A stretch of 9,549 bases of DNA. It comes from Acidobacteriota bacterium. GTDB taxonomy: Bacteria; Acidobacteriota; Terriglobia; Bryobacterales; Bryobacteraceae. The stretch spans positions 1-9,549 of the forward strand of contig CANNLB010000034.1 in assembly GCA_947505565.1 (NCBI GenBank), given 5' to 3'. A program made the position numbers and the translations under genes. Each line of letters begins with the position of its first letter. Position 1 is the stretch's first letter. Shown one piece after another: positions 1 through 7,159 of the stretch. The notes beneath the pieces are model-generated. The model worked only from the letters and a program-made list of their open reading frames with translations, did not search any database and was not told where the DNA came from.

Positions 1-404
1 CCCATCAGAACCCCATGCTGCGCGTCCGAAAAAGCGATCGCATCCCAAAAGCCCTTCGCATCAGAATTCGTCTTAAGTAACCGCCACGATGCCCCGCCGT
101 CCTTCGTTTTGTAAATGCGAGATTTCTCCCCCTCCCCGCTCGTCAGCGCGAACGCCTGCCGATCGCTGAACGCCGCCAAATCCCGGAAATCGAGCTCCTC
201 GGCCCCCGGCACCGGTCGCCGGAGCCAAGTCCCCCCGCTGTCGGTAGTCAACAGGACAGTGCCCCCCGTGCCGCTCGCCCAAGCCACCCGATCATTCACT
301 GTCGCCAAGCCGCGCAGGCTCGCCGTCACCCCGCTGTTCTGCGGAACAAACCGAACTTGGGCGGCCAACGAAAGGCCGAAAGTAAGGATCACCAGAAGTC
401 GCAC
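1..404 (-). CDS. Secreted YCF48/BNR-repeat beta-propeller-like protein, C-terminus cut by window edge
   Basis: About 134 N-terminal residues are visible; the reading frame stays open to the left edge, so the C-terminal part is missing. I chose the GTG at 404 because it is followed at once by a short signal peptide (MRLLVILTFGLSLAAQ) and no ATG lies upstream in frame. The mature part shows repeated propeller-blade signatures: an Ala-Trp-Ala-Ser-Gly-Thr-Gly-Gly stretch, then TTDSGGTW, and one blade later KTKDGGASW. Each is followed by a 'DLAAFSD' or 'AIAFSD' strand. This is the pattern of the YCF48/BNR (sialidase-type Asp-box) family, often annotated as glycosyl hydrolase or photosystem II stability factor-like. 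In non-photosynthetic bacteria the role is unknown and the protein is probably exported. The gene starts 19 bases after the stop of the winged-helix-like gene at 424-810, so the two may be co-transcribed. Fold family is fairly sure, function is not. Confidence 0.8.
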   Translation of the reverse strand, partial: MRLLVILTFGLSLAAQVRFVPQNSGVTASLRGLATVNDRVAWASGTGGTVLLTTDSGGTWLRRPVPGAEELDFRDLAAFSDRQAFALTSGEGEKSRIYKTKDGGASWRLLKTNSDAKGFWDAIAFSDAQHGVLM

Positions 405-423
405 GATCTTCAGCGTACCGAAC

Positions 424-810
424 CTACTCGAGGGTGCGCTGAACACCCAGTGTCTGGCGAAGATAGTCGATGCCCTCCACCGTGATCGTGAAGCGGCTCT
501 GGTCGTCGGCCAGCACCAGATTCTTCTTGTTCATGTACTCGCACACAAACGTCGCCCCTTGACGAGGCAGACCCATCTGCTTCTCCACATCAAAGATCGA
601 AACCGCCACGTTCACCACGTTCCGCTTCTTCGTCAGATACAGCATGCCGAGAATGCGCAGAATCAGCGTTTCGTCGCAACTCAACTCCTCCTGCAGCGCC
701 ATCAGATGATTCGCGGCTTGTTCAGAGCCATCGCTCACGGTCTGTTCGTTCGCCACCGCTGCTTCCTGTTCGGGCTCCGGCTCCACCATCGGTTTTCGCA
801 TACTCAGCAT
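424..810 (-). CDS. Small winged-helix-like protein of unknown function
   Basis: A 128-residue protein with no signal peptide or membrane segment. Residues 1-45 are acidic and low in complexity (many Glu, Ala and Gln) and look disordered. Residues about 47-121 read like a winged helix-turn-helix domain: a helix (ETLILRILGMLYLTKKR), a second helix (SIFDVEKQMG), a probable recognition helix (RQGATFVCEYMNKKNLV), a short wing (ADDQSRFTIT), then a closing helix (VEGIDYLRQTLG). This is my structural reading, not a recognised family match. A DNA-binding or protein-interaction role is possible. The ATG at 810 is preceded by a weak AGG-containing site; ATGs at 801 and 789 are alternatives because the N-terminus is not conserved-looking. 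It is divergent from the aldolase gene and lies 19 bases upstream of the YCF48-like gene. Confidence 0.75.
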   Translation of the reverse strand: MLSMRKPMVEPEPEQEAAVANEQTVSDGSEQAANHLMALQEELSCDETLILRILGMLYLTKKRNVVNVAVSIFDVEKQMGLPRQGATFVCEYMNKKNLVLADDQSRFTITVEGIDYLRQTLGVQRTLE

Positions 811-827
811 GTTTGCCTATCGGCGGT

Positions 828-857
828 TTGCAGCCAATCCCTTAGGTCCGCTATAGT
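828..857 (+). promoter_or_regulatory. Candidate sigma-70-type promoter for the aldolase gene
   Basis: TTGCAG at 828-833 and TATAGT at 852-857 are separated by 18 bases and lie in the 81-base divergent intergenic region, about 35 bases upstream of the aldolase start. The -10 matches the consensus at five of six positions; the -35 is poorer. An AAGGAG ribosome binding site follows at 878-883. Assigned by eye only. Confidence 0.4.
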
Positions 858-891
858 GCAAGAGGTTTCAATGATCCAAGGAGCAATAAGT

Positions 892-1737
892 ATGTCTGAC
901 GTCCCCGTATCCGGCGCCGAGTTCAAGCAGCAACTGCGCGACGGCCAGCCCAAGATGGGCCTTTTCCTGAACTCCCACAGCCCCACCGTGGCCGAGCAAC
1001 TCGCCCACACCGGTTACGACTGGCTGCTGGTCGACTCCCAGCACGGCCCCATGGGCTTTGAGAAGCTGTCCTCAATGATTTGCGCCATCGCCAGTGGCGG
1101 GGCCAAGTCCATGGTCCGCGTCGCCGGAGCCCACGACCGCGCCGGCATCCAGCAGGCGCTCGACCTCGGTGCCGACGGCATCCTGGTCCCCTACATCAAC
1201 ACCGCCGAAGAAGCCGCCCAGGCGATTAGCTGCGCCAAGTACCCCATGGCCGGCACCCGCTCGGTCTACTTCCCCCAACGGAGCATGAACAAAGGCGGCC
1301 TGCTCGGCTACGCCGGCAGCGCCAATGACAATGTCATCGTGGCGCTACAGGTCGAAACCGCCGCCTGCATCGAGAATATCGAAGCCATCGCCGCGCTACC
1401 CGGCGTCGACATGCTCTTCCTCGGCCAAAACGACCTGTGCATGTCCATGGGGCTCTACGTCAAGTACGAATTCCCGCACATGTACACCTCGCCGGAGCTC
1501 TTGGCCGCGACCGACAAGTTGATCGCCCACGCCCAGAAAAATAGCGTTATCCTCGGCATCTTCCTCTTCGGAACCAGCCGCGTCGGGGAATTCCTCGACA
1601 AGGGATTCACGTTCTTCAGCGTCGGCAACGATCTGCACCACATCCTCACCCAGGCCGGAGCTCACATCGGAGCCCTTGAAGGGATTGCCGTCGAAAAGGG
1701 TAAAACCTGGAATCGTCGGCCCACCGCCCTACTTTAA
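892..1737 (+). CDS. HpcH/HpaI-family aldolase (class II, metal-dependent; 2,4-dihydroxyhept-2-enedioate aldolase-like)
   Basis: A 281-residue protein, slightly longer than E. coli HpaI. Family members cleave or form 2-keto-hydroxy acids from pyruvate and an aldehyde using a divalent metal in a TIM barrel. Visible landmarks are LLVDSQHGPM with the likely catalytic His51; VRVAG with Arg76, which binds the pyruvate carboxylate in this family; GADGILVPYINTAEEA at 93-108; YPMAGTRS at 117-124; QVETAA with metal ligand Glu155; and GQNDLCMSMG with metal ligand Asp181. All key residues are therefore kept. A segment after Asp181 (GLYVKYEFPHMYTSPEL) departs from HpaI and may alter aldehyde specificity, so the substrate cannot be named. 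The frame is open far upstream, but ATG 892 is chosen because AAGGAG lies 8 bases before it; the in-frame ATG at 871 lacks such a site. The gene stands alone on the plus strand and converges on rbfA with a 22-base gap. Confidence 0.93.
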   Translation: MSDVPVSGAEFKQQLRDGQPKMGLFLNSHSPTVAEQLAHTGYDWLLVDSQHGPMGFEKLSSMICAIASGGAKSMVRVAGAHDRAGIQQALDLGADGILVPYINTAEEAAQAISCAKYPMAGTRSVYFPQRSMNKGGLLGYAGSANDNVIVALQVETAACIENIEAIAALPGVDMLFLGQNDLCMSMGLYVKYEFPHMYTSPELLAATDKLIAHAQKNSVILGIFLFGTSRVGEFLDKGFTFFSVGNDLHHILTQAGAHIGALEGIAVEKGKTWNRRPTALL

Positions 1738-1759
1738 CCCAACCACTCGGTCGTGGGGC

Positions 1760-2119
1760 CTAACTCAGGTCCCGCGGTCGACCCCGCTGAATCCGTCGCA
1801 GTAAGCTCTTTACTTTCCCCGGATCCACTTCGGCGCCAGCCTCAAACCAAATGTCCGGCGTCCGCCGCAGTTGCAGCCGCTCCGCCACCTGCGACCGTAT
1901 GAACGCTCGCGCTCCATTCAAAGCATCCAGCACTAAAGCAGAATCGGCCTTCGCCGGAATCGACACCATCACTCGGGCCTTCTTCAGGTCCGGAGCGACG
2001 TGCACTTCGATCACCTGCACCCCTTCCACGCGTGGGTCGGCCAACTCATAGCCCACCATCTCCGTCAGTTCGATGCGGAGGGCCTCCGACACGCGTTGCG
2101 CTCGAATCAGCGGTTCCAT
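1760..2119 (-). CDS. rbfA: Ribosome-binding factor A (30S maturation)
   Basis: A 119-residue protein, normal length for RbfA, a single KH-like domain that binds the immature 30S subunit and helps process and fold the 5' end of 16S rRNA. Family signatures are RAQRVSEALRIELTEMV near the N-terminus, ADPRV at about 27-31, VHVAPDLKKARVMVS at about 39-53, and the helix FIRSQVAERLQLRRTPDIWFE with the conserved LRRTP. The basic tail (RRIQRGRPRD) is also typical. It is the last gene of the operon, starting 6 bases after the ylxP stop. Part of its ribosome binding site probably lies in the GAG just before that stop, so translation is likely coupled. The truB gene that often follows rbfA is not here; a convergent aldolase gene follows instead. 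Confidence 0.95.
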   Translation of the reverse strand: MEPLIRAQRVSEALRIELTEMVGYELADPRVEGVQVIEVHVAPDLKKARVMVSIPAKADSALVLDALNGARAFIRSQVAERLQLRRTPDIWFEAGAEVDPGKVKSLLRRIQRGRPRDLS

Positions 2120-2125
2120 AATCTT

Positions 2126-2413
2126 TTACTCAATCCAATCCACTCCACTGCCGACCAGTACAGCTCCCAGCAGGGCCGCCGCTTCGTCCTCCGCTTTCTG
2201 CGGACGACCCTCGGCGCAAACGCGGTCGCTCGGAATCGCAACCACTCCCACTAAACCATGATTCATCGAATCCCGGTGACCGATCCCCGCCACCGCCACA
2301 TTATGGCGGCTACGGAGCCGGGCTTTCAAACTGCGTAAAACGTTACGTTTGTCTTTAATCGTGGGCGCGTAGTCCAGGTGCAGTTCCAAATGGAGCACCC
2401 CGACTACGGCCAT
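2126..2413 (-). CDS. ylxP: DUF503 / YlxP-like protein
   Basis: A 95-residue protein of the DUF503 family. The opening VGVLHLELHLDYAPTIKDKR, followed by VLRSLKARLRSRHNVAVAGIGH, is the family hallmark: strand, loop with Lys-Asp-Lys-Arg, long basic helix, strand. The C-terminal half (VAIPSDRVCAEGRPQKAEDEAAALLG) is consistent with the second strand-helix unit of this ferredoxin-like fold. The biochemical function is not established in the family. In Bacillus the homologue ylxP sits between infB and rbfA, exactly the order seen here. Its ATG lies one base after the infB stop (TAG-T-ATG) with no clear Shine-Dalgarno sequence, which points to translational coupling with infB. A structural or RNA-related role in translation is only an inference from its neighbours. 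Confidence 0.9.
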   Translation of the reverse strand: MAVVGVLHLELHLDYAPTIKDKRNVLRSLKARLRSRHNVAVAGIGHRDSMNHGLVGVVAIPSDRVCAEGRPQKAEDEAAALLGAVLVGSGVDWIE

Positions 2414-2414
2414 A

Positions 2415-5400
2415 CTAATTCAGCGAGTCTAGGATAACCCGCTCGGTGATAAACGTTTCGATCGTGTCACCCACCTTAATGTCGTTCGTCCCCGAGACGG
2501 AAATACCGCACTCGTAGCCGTTCCGAACCTCGCTCGCGTCGTCCTTGAAGCGCTTGAGCTGGCTGACTTTGCCCGTATGCACCGTTTTGCCGTCGCGGAT
2601 GACTCGCGCTTCGGAGTTGCGATTGATCGTGCCGTCGGTGACGAAACACCCGGCCACGTTGCCCACTTTGGTGATCCGGAAGATCTCGCGAACATCGGCT
2701 TTGCCCTTGTAGATCTCCCGGTAAACCGGGGCCAGCAACCCGAGCATCGCTTTCTTGATCTCATCTGTCACTTCGTAGATGATCGAGTGCGAACGAACGT
2801 CGATCCGTTCCCGTTCGGCCACCGCGGCAGCCGTCCGGTCCGGCTTCACATTAAAGCCAATAATAATCGCGTTCGAAGCGGAAGCAAGCAGCACGTCGGC
2901 CTCTGAAATCGCCCCGACTCCTTGCCGCAGCACTCGCACACGAACCTTGTCCGTTGAAAGCTTCTGCAAGCTTTCGCCAAGCACTTCGGCCGTACCGCCA
3001 ACGTCAGTCTTAATAATGACGTTGAGGTCCTTCGCGTCGGTGCCCGACTGCATCTGCATGTTGAGGGCTTCGAGCGAAATGCGCTGCTTCGCCTTGGCCA
3101 TCGCGGCATCGCGAGCCTTGGCTTCGCGGTAAACCACGATCTGCTTCGCCTTCGCAGTATCGATGACCACCTGGAACGCGTCTCCAACCTCCGGCAAACT
3201 GTCAAGACCGATCACTTCCACAGGCGTCGACGGTTGGGCTTCCCGGATCGGGGCACCCTGGTCGTCGAACATCGCGCGGACCTTGCCGAAAACCGCTCCG
3301 CAAAGGAAGAAGTCGCCGACGCGGAGAATTCCGTTCTGCACTAGAACCGTCGCTACCGGGCCACGGCCCCGATCCAGTTTGGCTTCAAGGACGTTGCCTA
3401 CAGCCGGGCGAGTCGGATTCGCCTTTAGATTCTTAATTTCCGCTACAAGAAGAACGTTCTCGAGCAAAAGATCCAAATTGATCCGCTGTTTCGCCGAAAC
3501 CGGCACGACGACCGTGTCGCCGCCCCAATCTTCGGCATGCAACCCACGGTCCATCAACTGCTGCTTGATGCGGTCCGGGTTGGAATCCGGCTTGTCGATC
3601 TTGTTCATCGCAACGATGATCGGAACACCGGCCGCCTTTGCGTGGTCAATCGCTTCAATCGTTTGCGGCATCACCCCGTCGTCGGCGGCGACAACGAGAA
3701 TGACAACGTCTGTTACCTTCGCCCCGCGAGACCGCATGCGCGTAAACGCTTCATGGCCCGGAGTGTCGATAAAGACGATCTTTTTGCCATTGATTTCAAC
3801 CTGATAAGCACCGATGTGCTGCGTAATGCCGCCCGCTTCGCGTTCGGCGACTCGCGCCGAACGGATCGCGTCGAGCAGCGACGTCTTACCGTGGTCTACG
3901 TGACCCATGATCGTAACCACAGGAGCACGCGTAATCAGATCAGCCGGGTTCTCGGCCAACTCGACTTCAAAGCTCTTCTCTTCTTCGTAGGAAACGTGGC
4001 TCGTGCTCGCCCCGAACTCGCGGGCCACCGTCTCGGCCAGCTTAAGGTCCAGCGTCTGGTTGATCGTCGCGAAAATCTTCTTCTCGACGAGCTTCTTGAT
4101 CACCAGATTCGTCTTGATGCCAAGCTTATCTGCGAGCTCCTTAACAGTCAGACCCTCGGAAATAGTAATGTCTTTGTTAATCGCCGGCAGCGGGATTTCC
4201 GACTTCCGGGAGTAACGAGTCTTGAGTAGACCCTCCTGCGGTTCAACCTCACGCTTCTCGCGCGCCCGCTTCGCAGCGTCCCGCCGACCCGCTTCGGTCG
4301 TCGGTACTGGAACAGTGGGTTCAATCCGCCCAGGAGTTGTCGGATGCATCGGCCGACCCCGATTCATCATCGGAGGGCCGCCGCCAGGACGGCCACCGGA
4401 AGGCATTCCAGGGCCAGCGGGGCGCTGCTGCATCGGGCCGCTGCCGCCGGTGCGGCTCGGGCCTTGATAAAGGGGGCGACCAGGCGACGGAGAACCCGGA
4501 CGTGCGTTCTGCGGAGGAGCCGGACGGGGAACGCCCGGCGCCGCGGGGGCCTGACGAAGCTGGTTTAGACGATTCACCATGTCCGGCCGAGGCGGGACAA
4601 TGGGCCGAGCCGTCGGCTGGCCCACCAGCGGACGCTGGGGGTTCGAAATCTGTGCCATCGGGCGACTCGCCGCTCCCGGAGCAGGCCGCGGAGGGGGAGG
4701 AGTCGGCATGGCCGGCGCGCCAGGTCGCGCCATCGCAGGCGCAGGCGGACGGGGAGCCGGCGGGGCCGGTGCAGCGGGCCGGGGAGCTGGCTGACCAAGA
4801 ATCACAGCCGCCGGCGGCTGCTGCCGCGGCGTCAGCACAACGTTCGGACGGGGAGCGCCCGGAGAGACCGACGGGGCGGCCGATCCGGGAAGCGGCTGCC
4901 GGGGGCCAGAGGCACCAGGAGCAGGCCGCGCGCTCGGTGCCATCGGCATCAGCGGCTTGTTCGCTTGCGGAGCCAGCACCGGGGCCCTCGGCGGGCCAGG
5001 AGCGGCGGGCGCGGGCGCCGGGGTCGGCTTTGCCGACGGTGCCATCGGCAAAGCCGACGCACTCGTCACGATCGGAGGCGTCTGCGGGCCACCGCTGGCC
5101 ATCGGCGGCCGCAGCGGAAACATCGCCCGTGCCGGAGGGGCCGGAAGTGTCGGCGGAGTGGCGGGCCCGGAGGCCGCCTTCGCCATTACCGGCGCAGCTG
5201 CTGGAGGCGCTGCCGCTGGAGCGACCACCGGAGCCGTCACTACCGGCACAACAACCGCCGGAGGCGGTGGGGGCGGAGGAGGAGGAGGCGGTGGGACCGC
5301 CTCTCTGGGCTCAGGAATCTCTGGCGCCTCAAAGGGCGCTGTGACGGGCGGTTCAGCAACAAACAGAAAATCTTGTTCCTTAGCGAGCGGGCCGAGGGCG

Positions 5401-5555
5401 GCCAAGCGCTTGCGCAGCGCTAAGGCAACATCCTCGTCAACGGAGCTGGAATGCGTTTTCTTGTCTTCTACGCCATACTCCGCAAGCATGTCGAGGATGA
5501 CGTTTGGTTTCACCTCAAGCTCCCGGGCCAGCTCGTTGATACGAATCTTACTCAT
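2415..5555 (-). CDS. infB: Translation initiation factor IF-2
   Basis: A 1046-residue GTPase that delivers formyl-Met-tRNA to the 30S subunit and promotes 50S joining. Residues 1-52 form an IF2 N-terminal domain (IRINELARELEVK). Residues about 66-430 are a very long Pro/Ala/Arg-rich, probably disordered linker that includes twelve prolines at 88-99. A second IF2 N domain lies at about 462-515 (ISEGLTVKELADKLGIK). The G domain is complete: G1 GHVDHGKT 551-558, G2 GGITQHIG 575-582, G3 DTPGHE 597-602, G4 NKID 651-654, G5 SAK 687-689. Domains II, III and IV follow; domain IV, which binds initiator tRNA, holds the region around residues 945-1040. The protein is longer than E. coli IF-2 (890 residues) because of the linker. 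ATG 5555 is fixed by an in-frame stop nine bases upstream. It has no visible Shine-Dalgarno sequence. The next gene starts one base after its stop. Confidence 0.98.
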   Translation of the reverse strand: MSKIRINELARELEVKPNVILDMLAEYGVEDKKTHSSSVDEDVALALRKRLAALGPLAKEQDFLFVAEPPVTAPFEAPEIPEPREAVPPPPPPPPPPPPAVVVPVVTAPVVAPAAAPPAAAPVMAKAASGPATPPTLPAPPARAMFPLRPPMASGGPQTPPIVTSASALPMAPSAKPTPAPAPAAPGPPRAPVLAPQANKPLMPMAPSARPAPGASGPRQPLPGSAAPSVSPGAPRPNVVLTPRQQPPAAVILGQPAPRPAAPAPPAPRPPAPAMARPGAPAMPTPPPPRPAPGAASRPMAQISNPQRPLVGQPTARPIVPPRPDMVNRLNQLRQAPAAPGVPRPAPPQNARPGSPSPGRPLYQGPSRTGGSGPMQQRPAGPGMPSGGRPGGGPPMMNRGRPMHPTTPGRIEPTVPVPTTEAGRRDAAKRAREKREVEPQEGLLKTRYSRKSEIPLPAINKDITISEGLTVKELADKLGIKTNLVIKKLVEKKIFATINQTLDLKLAETVAREFGASTSHVSYEEEKSFEVELAENPADLITRAPVVTIMGHVDHGKTSLLDAIRSARVAEREAGGITQHIGAYQVEINGKKIVFIDTPGHEAFTRMRSRGAKVTDVVILVVAADDGVMPQTIEAIDHAKAAGVPIIVAMNKIDKPDSNPDRIKQQLMDRGLHAEDWGGDTVVVPVSAKQRINLDLLLENVLLVAEIKNLKANPTRPAVGNVLEAKLDRGRGPVATVLVQNGILRVGDFFLCGAVFGKVRAMFDDQGAPIREAQPSTPVEVIGLDSLPEVGDAFQVVIDTAKAKQIVVYREAKARDAAMAKAKQRISLEALNMQMQSGTDAKDLNVIIKTDVGGTAEVLGESLQKLSTDKVRVRVLRQGVGAISEADVLLASASNAIIIGFNVKPDRTAAAVAERERIDVRSHSIIYEVTDEIKKAMLGLLAPVYREIYKGKADVREIFRITKVGNVAGCFVTDGTINRNSEARVIRDGKTVHTGKVSQLKRFKDDASEVRNGYECGISVSGTNDIKVGDTIETFITERVILDSLN
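4266..5360 (-). other. Pro/Ala/Arg-rich low-complexity linker region of IF-2
   Basis: This segment of infB encodes residues about 66-430. It is made of degenerate APRP/PAP units, with a near-duplicate PMAPSAKP (170-177) and PMAPSARP (204-211), and turns Gly/Pro/Met/Arg-rich near 370-405. Charged residues are almost only Arg until about 420, after which a Lys/Glu/Arg-rich helix leads into the second IF2 N domain. The biased composition produces several long false open frames on the plus strand. Confidence 0.85.
5023..5058 (-). repeat. Perfect 14-bp inverted repeat inside the infB coding sequence
   Basis: The arms at 5023-5036 (GTCGGCTTTGCCGA) and 5045-5058 (TCGGCAAAGCCGAC) are exact reverse complements separated by 8 bases. 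In the infB mRNA this would be a stable GC-rich hairpin over codons 166-178, with the Met171 codon at the edge of the loop. No T-tract follows, so it is not an intrinsic terminator. It may be a by-product of the repeated Ser-Ala-Lys-Pro / Ala-Leu-Pro codons, or an mRNA structure with a role in translation. Confidence 0.7.
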
Positions 5556-5739
5556 AGAGAATCAATAAATGGCCAAGCGTGTCGAATCTAGCTACATACC
5601 GACACTTCTCCTAAATGCATAGTGAGATCTTGCCCATAAGCCATAATAACAGATTCGCGAGCAAATTCCTTATGTATCCCGTTCTGGAATAACAGCAAGT
5701 ACTCTCACGAAGCCTCTGGGCAAGTCTCCTCACTTTCCA
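5556..5739 (-). promoter_or_regulatory. AT-richer spacer between nusA and infB; probable infB leader
   Basis: This 184-base gap is clearly richer in A and T than its flanks and holds none of the genes (ylxR, L7Ae-like ylxQ) that often sit here. Near its 3' end, a 6-bp inverted repeat (GTGTCG at 5600-5605 and CGACAC at 5579-5584 on the minus strand) frames a 15-base loop, 23 bases before the infB start codon. A weak promoter-like pair, TTGCTG then TACATA with a 16-base spacer, lies near its upstream end (about 5698-5671). A short open frame (ATG at 5644 or TTG at 5698, stop at 5588) is present but has no convincing ribosome binding site. A leader or an internal infB promoter is plausible, not shown. 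Confidence 0.4.
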
Positions 5740-7146
5740 CTACTCGGGCTTTGGCTCGGCGATTGCTTCCGCTGGGGCCTCGGGCTCGGCGGCGGCGACT
5801 GCCTCGCCCTCAGGCTGTTCTCCGTCCGCCTCGACGCTCGGCTCCGTCGCGGGCATCTCCGCCTCCTCAGCGGGCACTTCGTACGGCGTTCCATAGTAAG
5901 CGTTCACCGCCGCACCGATCTGCTCCATGTTTTCGAAACCAACGCCCGCTACCGCAATAATCTCTTCCGGCGTCATCGAACCCAGCTTTTCAACCGTCCC
6001 TACCCCGCCCGCCAACAACCGCTCGGCTACCCCTTCCGTCAAACCAAAGTCGATCAGCACCGAAACTGGAGCTCCAGATACGGTCAACGCCGCCATCTGC
6101 ATCTCCACTTCCTGCCGCTTCTCTTCCTCGCTCTTAATGTCGATCTTCCATCCAATCAACTTCGCCGCCAAACGGACGTTCTGACCCTTCTTGCCGATCG
6201 CCAAAGAAAGCTGGCTGTCATCCACGATGACCTCCATGTGCTTGCTCCCCATCTCGACAATCGCCACCCGGCTGATCTTCGCCGGACTCAGCGCATGCGT
6301 AGCAAACGGAACCGGCTCCTCCGAAAATTCAATGATGTCGATCTTCTCCCCGCGCAACTCGCGGATGATCGACTGCACCCGCATTCCCTTCATACCAACG
6401 CAGGCTCCCACCGAGTCCACGTCCCGATCCCGCGAAGCAACCGCAATCTTGGTCCGCTCACCCGCCTCGCGCGCACACGCCTTGATCACAACCGTGTTGT
6501 CGTAAATCTCTGGCACTTCCTGCTCAAACAGCCGCTTGACGAATTCGCAATCCGCCCGCGACAAAATTACCCCGGAGTTCTTACCGCTCCGCTCCACGCT
6601 CTTGATCACGCATCGCACCCGGTCGCCCACGTTAAATGACTCCAGCCGTGACTGCTCTTTCTTCGGCATCCGAGCTTCGGTCTTGCCTAAATCACAAATC
6701 AGGTCCTGACCCTCAATCCGCTTCACCGTGCACGTCGCCAACTCGCCCACTCGATTGTGGAACTCGCTGAAAATCGTGTCGCGCTCAGCCTCCCGAACCT
6801 TCTGCATAATGACCTGCTTGGCCGTCTGCGCCGAGATCCGGCCCAACGACTCGGTCTTCAGCTTGGTCCGAACCTCGCCGCCCACAACCGCCCGAGGATC
6901 ACCCTTCAGCGCGTCCGTCAGGCTGACCTCCCGCGTCTTGTCAGTTACTTCCTCGACAATCTTCTTCACCATGAACAACAGGACCATGCCGGTCTTCTCG
7001 TCCATTTCGGCAACCAGTTCGTCGTTCGTTTTGAACTGCTTGCGCGCCGCGACAAGCATCGCGTCCTTCACGGCGTCAACGATCACTTGCGGATCGATGC
7101 CCTTCTCTTTGCTGAGCATCTCGATGGATTGATAAATCGTACCCAA
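5740..7146 (-). CDS. nusA: Transcription termination/antitermination factor NusA
   Basis: NusA binds RNA polymerase and nascent RNA and modulates pausing, intrinsic termination and antitermination. From the TTG at 7146 it is 468 residues. In order: an N-terminal polymerase-binding domain (TIYQSIEMLSKEKGIDPQ at the start, about 1-127); an S1 domain at about 133-198 (VGELATCTVKRIEGQDLICD); KH1 with GACVGMKGMR at 248-257; KH2 with IGKKGQN at 317-323; one helix-hairpin-helix/AR-like unit at about 360-420 (FGLTEGVAERLLAGGVGTVEKL); and an acidic Ala/Glu/Pro tail. E. coli NusA has two such C-terminal repeats; here I see one. TTG 7146 is preferred because GAGG lies 8 bases before it and the first residues then match family length. 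A TTG at 7170 (476 residues, overlapping rimP) is the alternative; the first in-frame ATG (7119) would cut the conserved start. It follows rimP by 13 bases. Confidence 0.97.
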   Translation of the reverse strand: MGTIYQSIEMLSKEKGIDPQVIVDAVKDAMLVAARKQFKTNDELVAEMDEKTGMVLLFMVKKIVEEVTDKTREVSLTDALKGDPRAVVGGEVRTKLKTESLGRISAQTAKQVIMQKVREAERDTIFSEFHNRVGELATCTVKRIEGQDLICDLGKTEARMPKKEQSRLESFNVGDRVRCVIKSVERSGKNSGVILSRADCEFVKRLFEQEVPEIYDNTVVIKACAREAGERTKIAVASRDRDVDSVGACVGMKGMRVQSIIRELRGEKIDIIEFSEEPVPFATHALSPAKISRVAIVEMGSKHMEVIVDDSQLSLAIGKKGQNVRLAAKLIGWKIDIKSEEEKRQEVEMQMAALTVSGAPVSVLIDFGLTEGVAERLLAGGVGTVEKLGSMTPEEIIAVAGVGFENMEQIGAAVNAYYGTPYEVPAEEAEMPATEPSVEADGEQPEGEAVAAAEPEAPAEAIAEPKPE

Positions 7147-7159
7147 AGTGTTTTCCTCG

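Noticed and set aside
115..891. Long plus-strand frame fused in front of the aldolase, giving an apparent 540-residue protein.
   Set aside because: The first 259 codons lie antisense to two real minus-strand genes and have a composition typical of a shadow frame. A clear AAGGAG site sets the aldolase start at 892.
1738..1759. Possible bidirectional terminator between the aldolase and rbfA (CCAC-TCGGTC-GTGG).
   Set aside because: The stem is only four base pairs and no T-tract follows on either strand, so I do not call it a terminator.
3163..4229. Plus-strand frames of 213 and 230 residues opposite the IF-2 G domain.
   Set aside because: The minus strand encodes the conserved GTPase here; these frames have no recognisable features.
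5392..5430. AGCGCT palindromes and other short GC palindromes within infB.
   Set aside because: They are six-base matches of the kind expected by chance in GC-rich coding sequence.
4337..5568. Long plus-strand frames (335, 203 and 152 residues) opposite the infB linker.
   Set aside because: They are Gly/Ala/Arg/Pro-rich mirror images of the Pro/Ala-rich IF-2 linker, have no domains or ribosome sites, and arise from codon bias on the coding strand.
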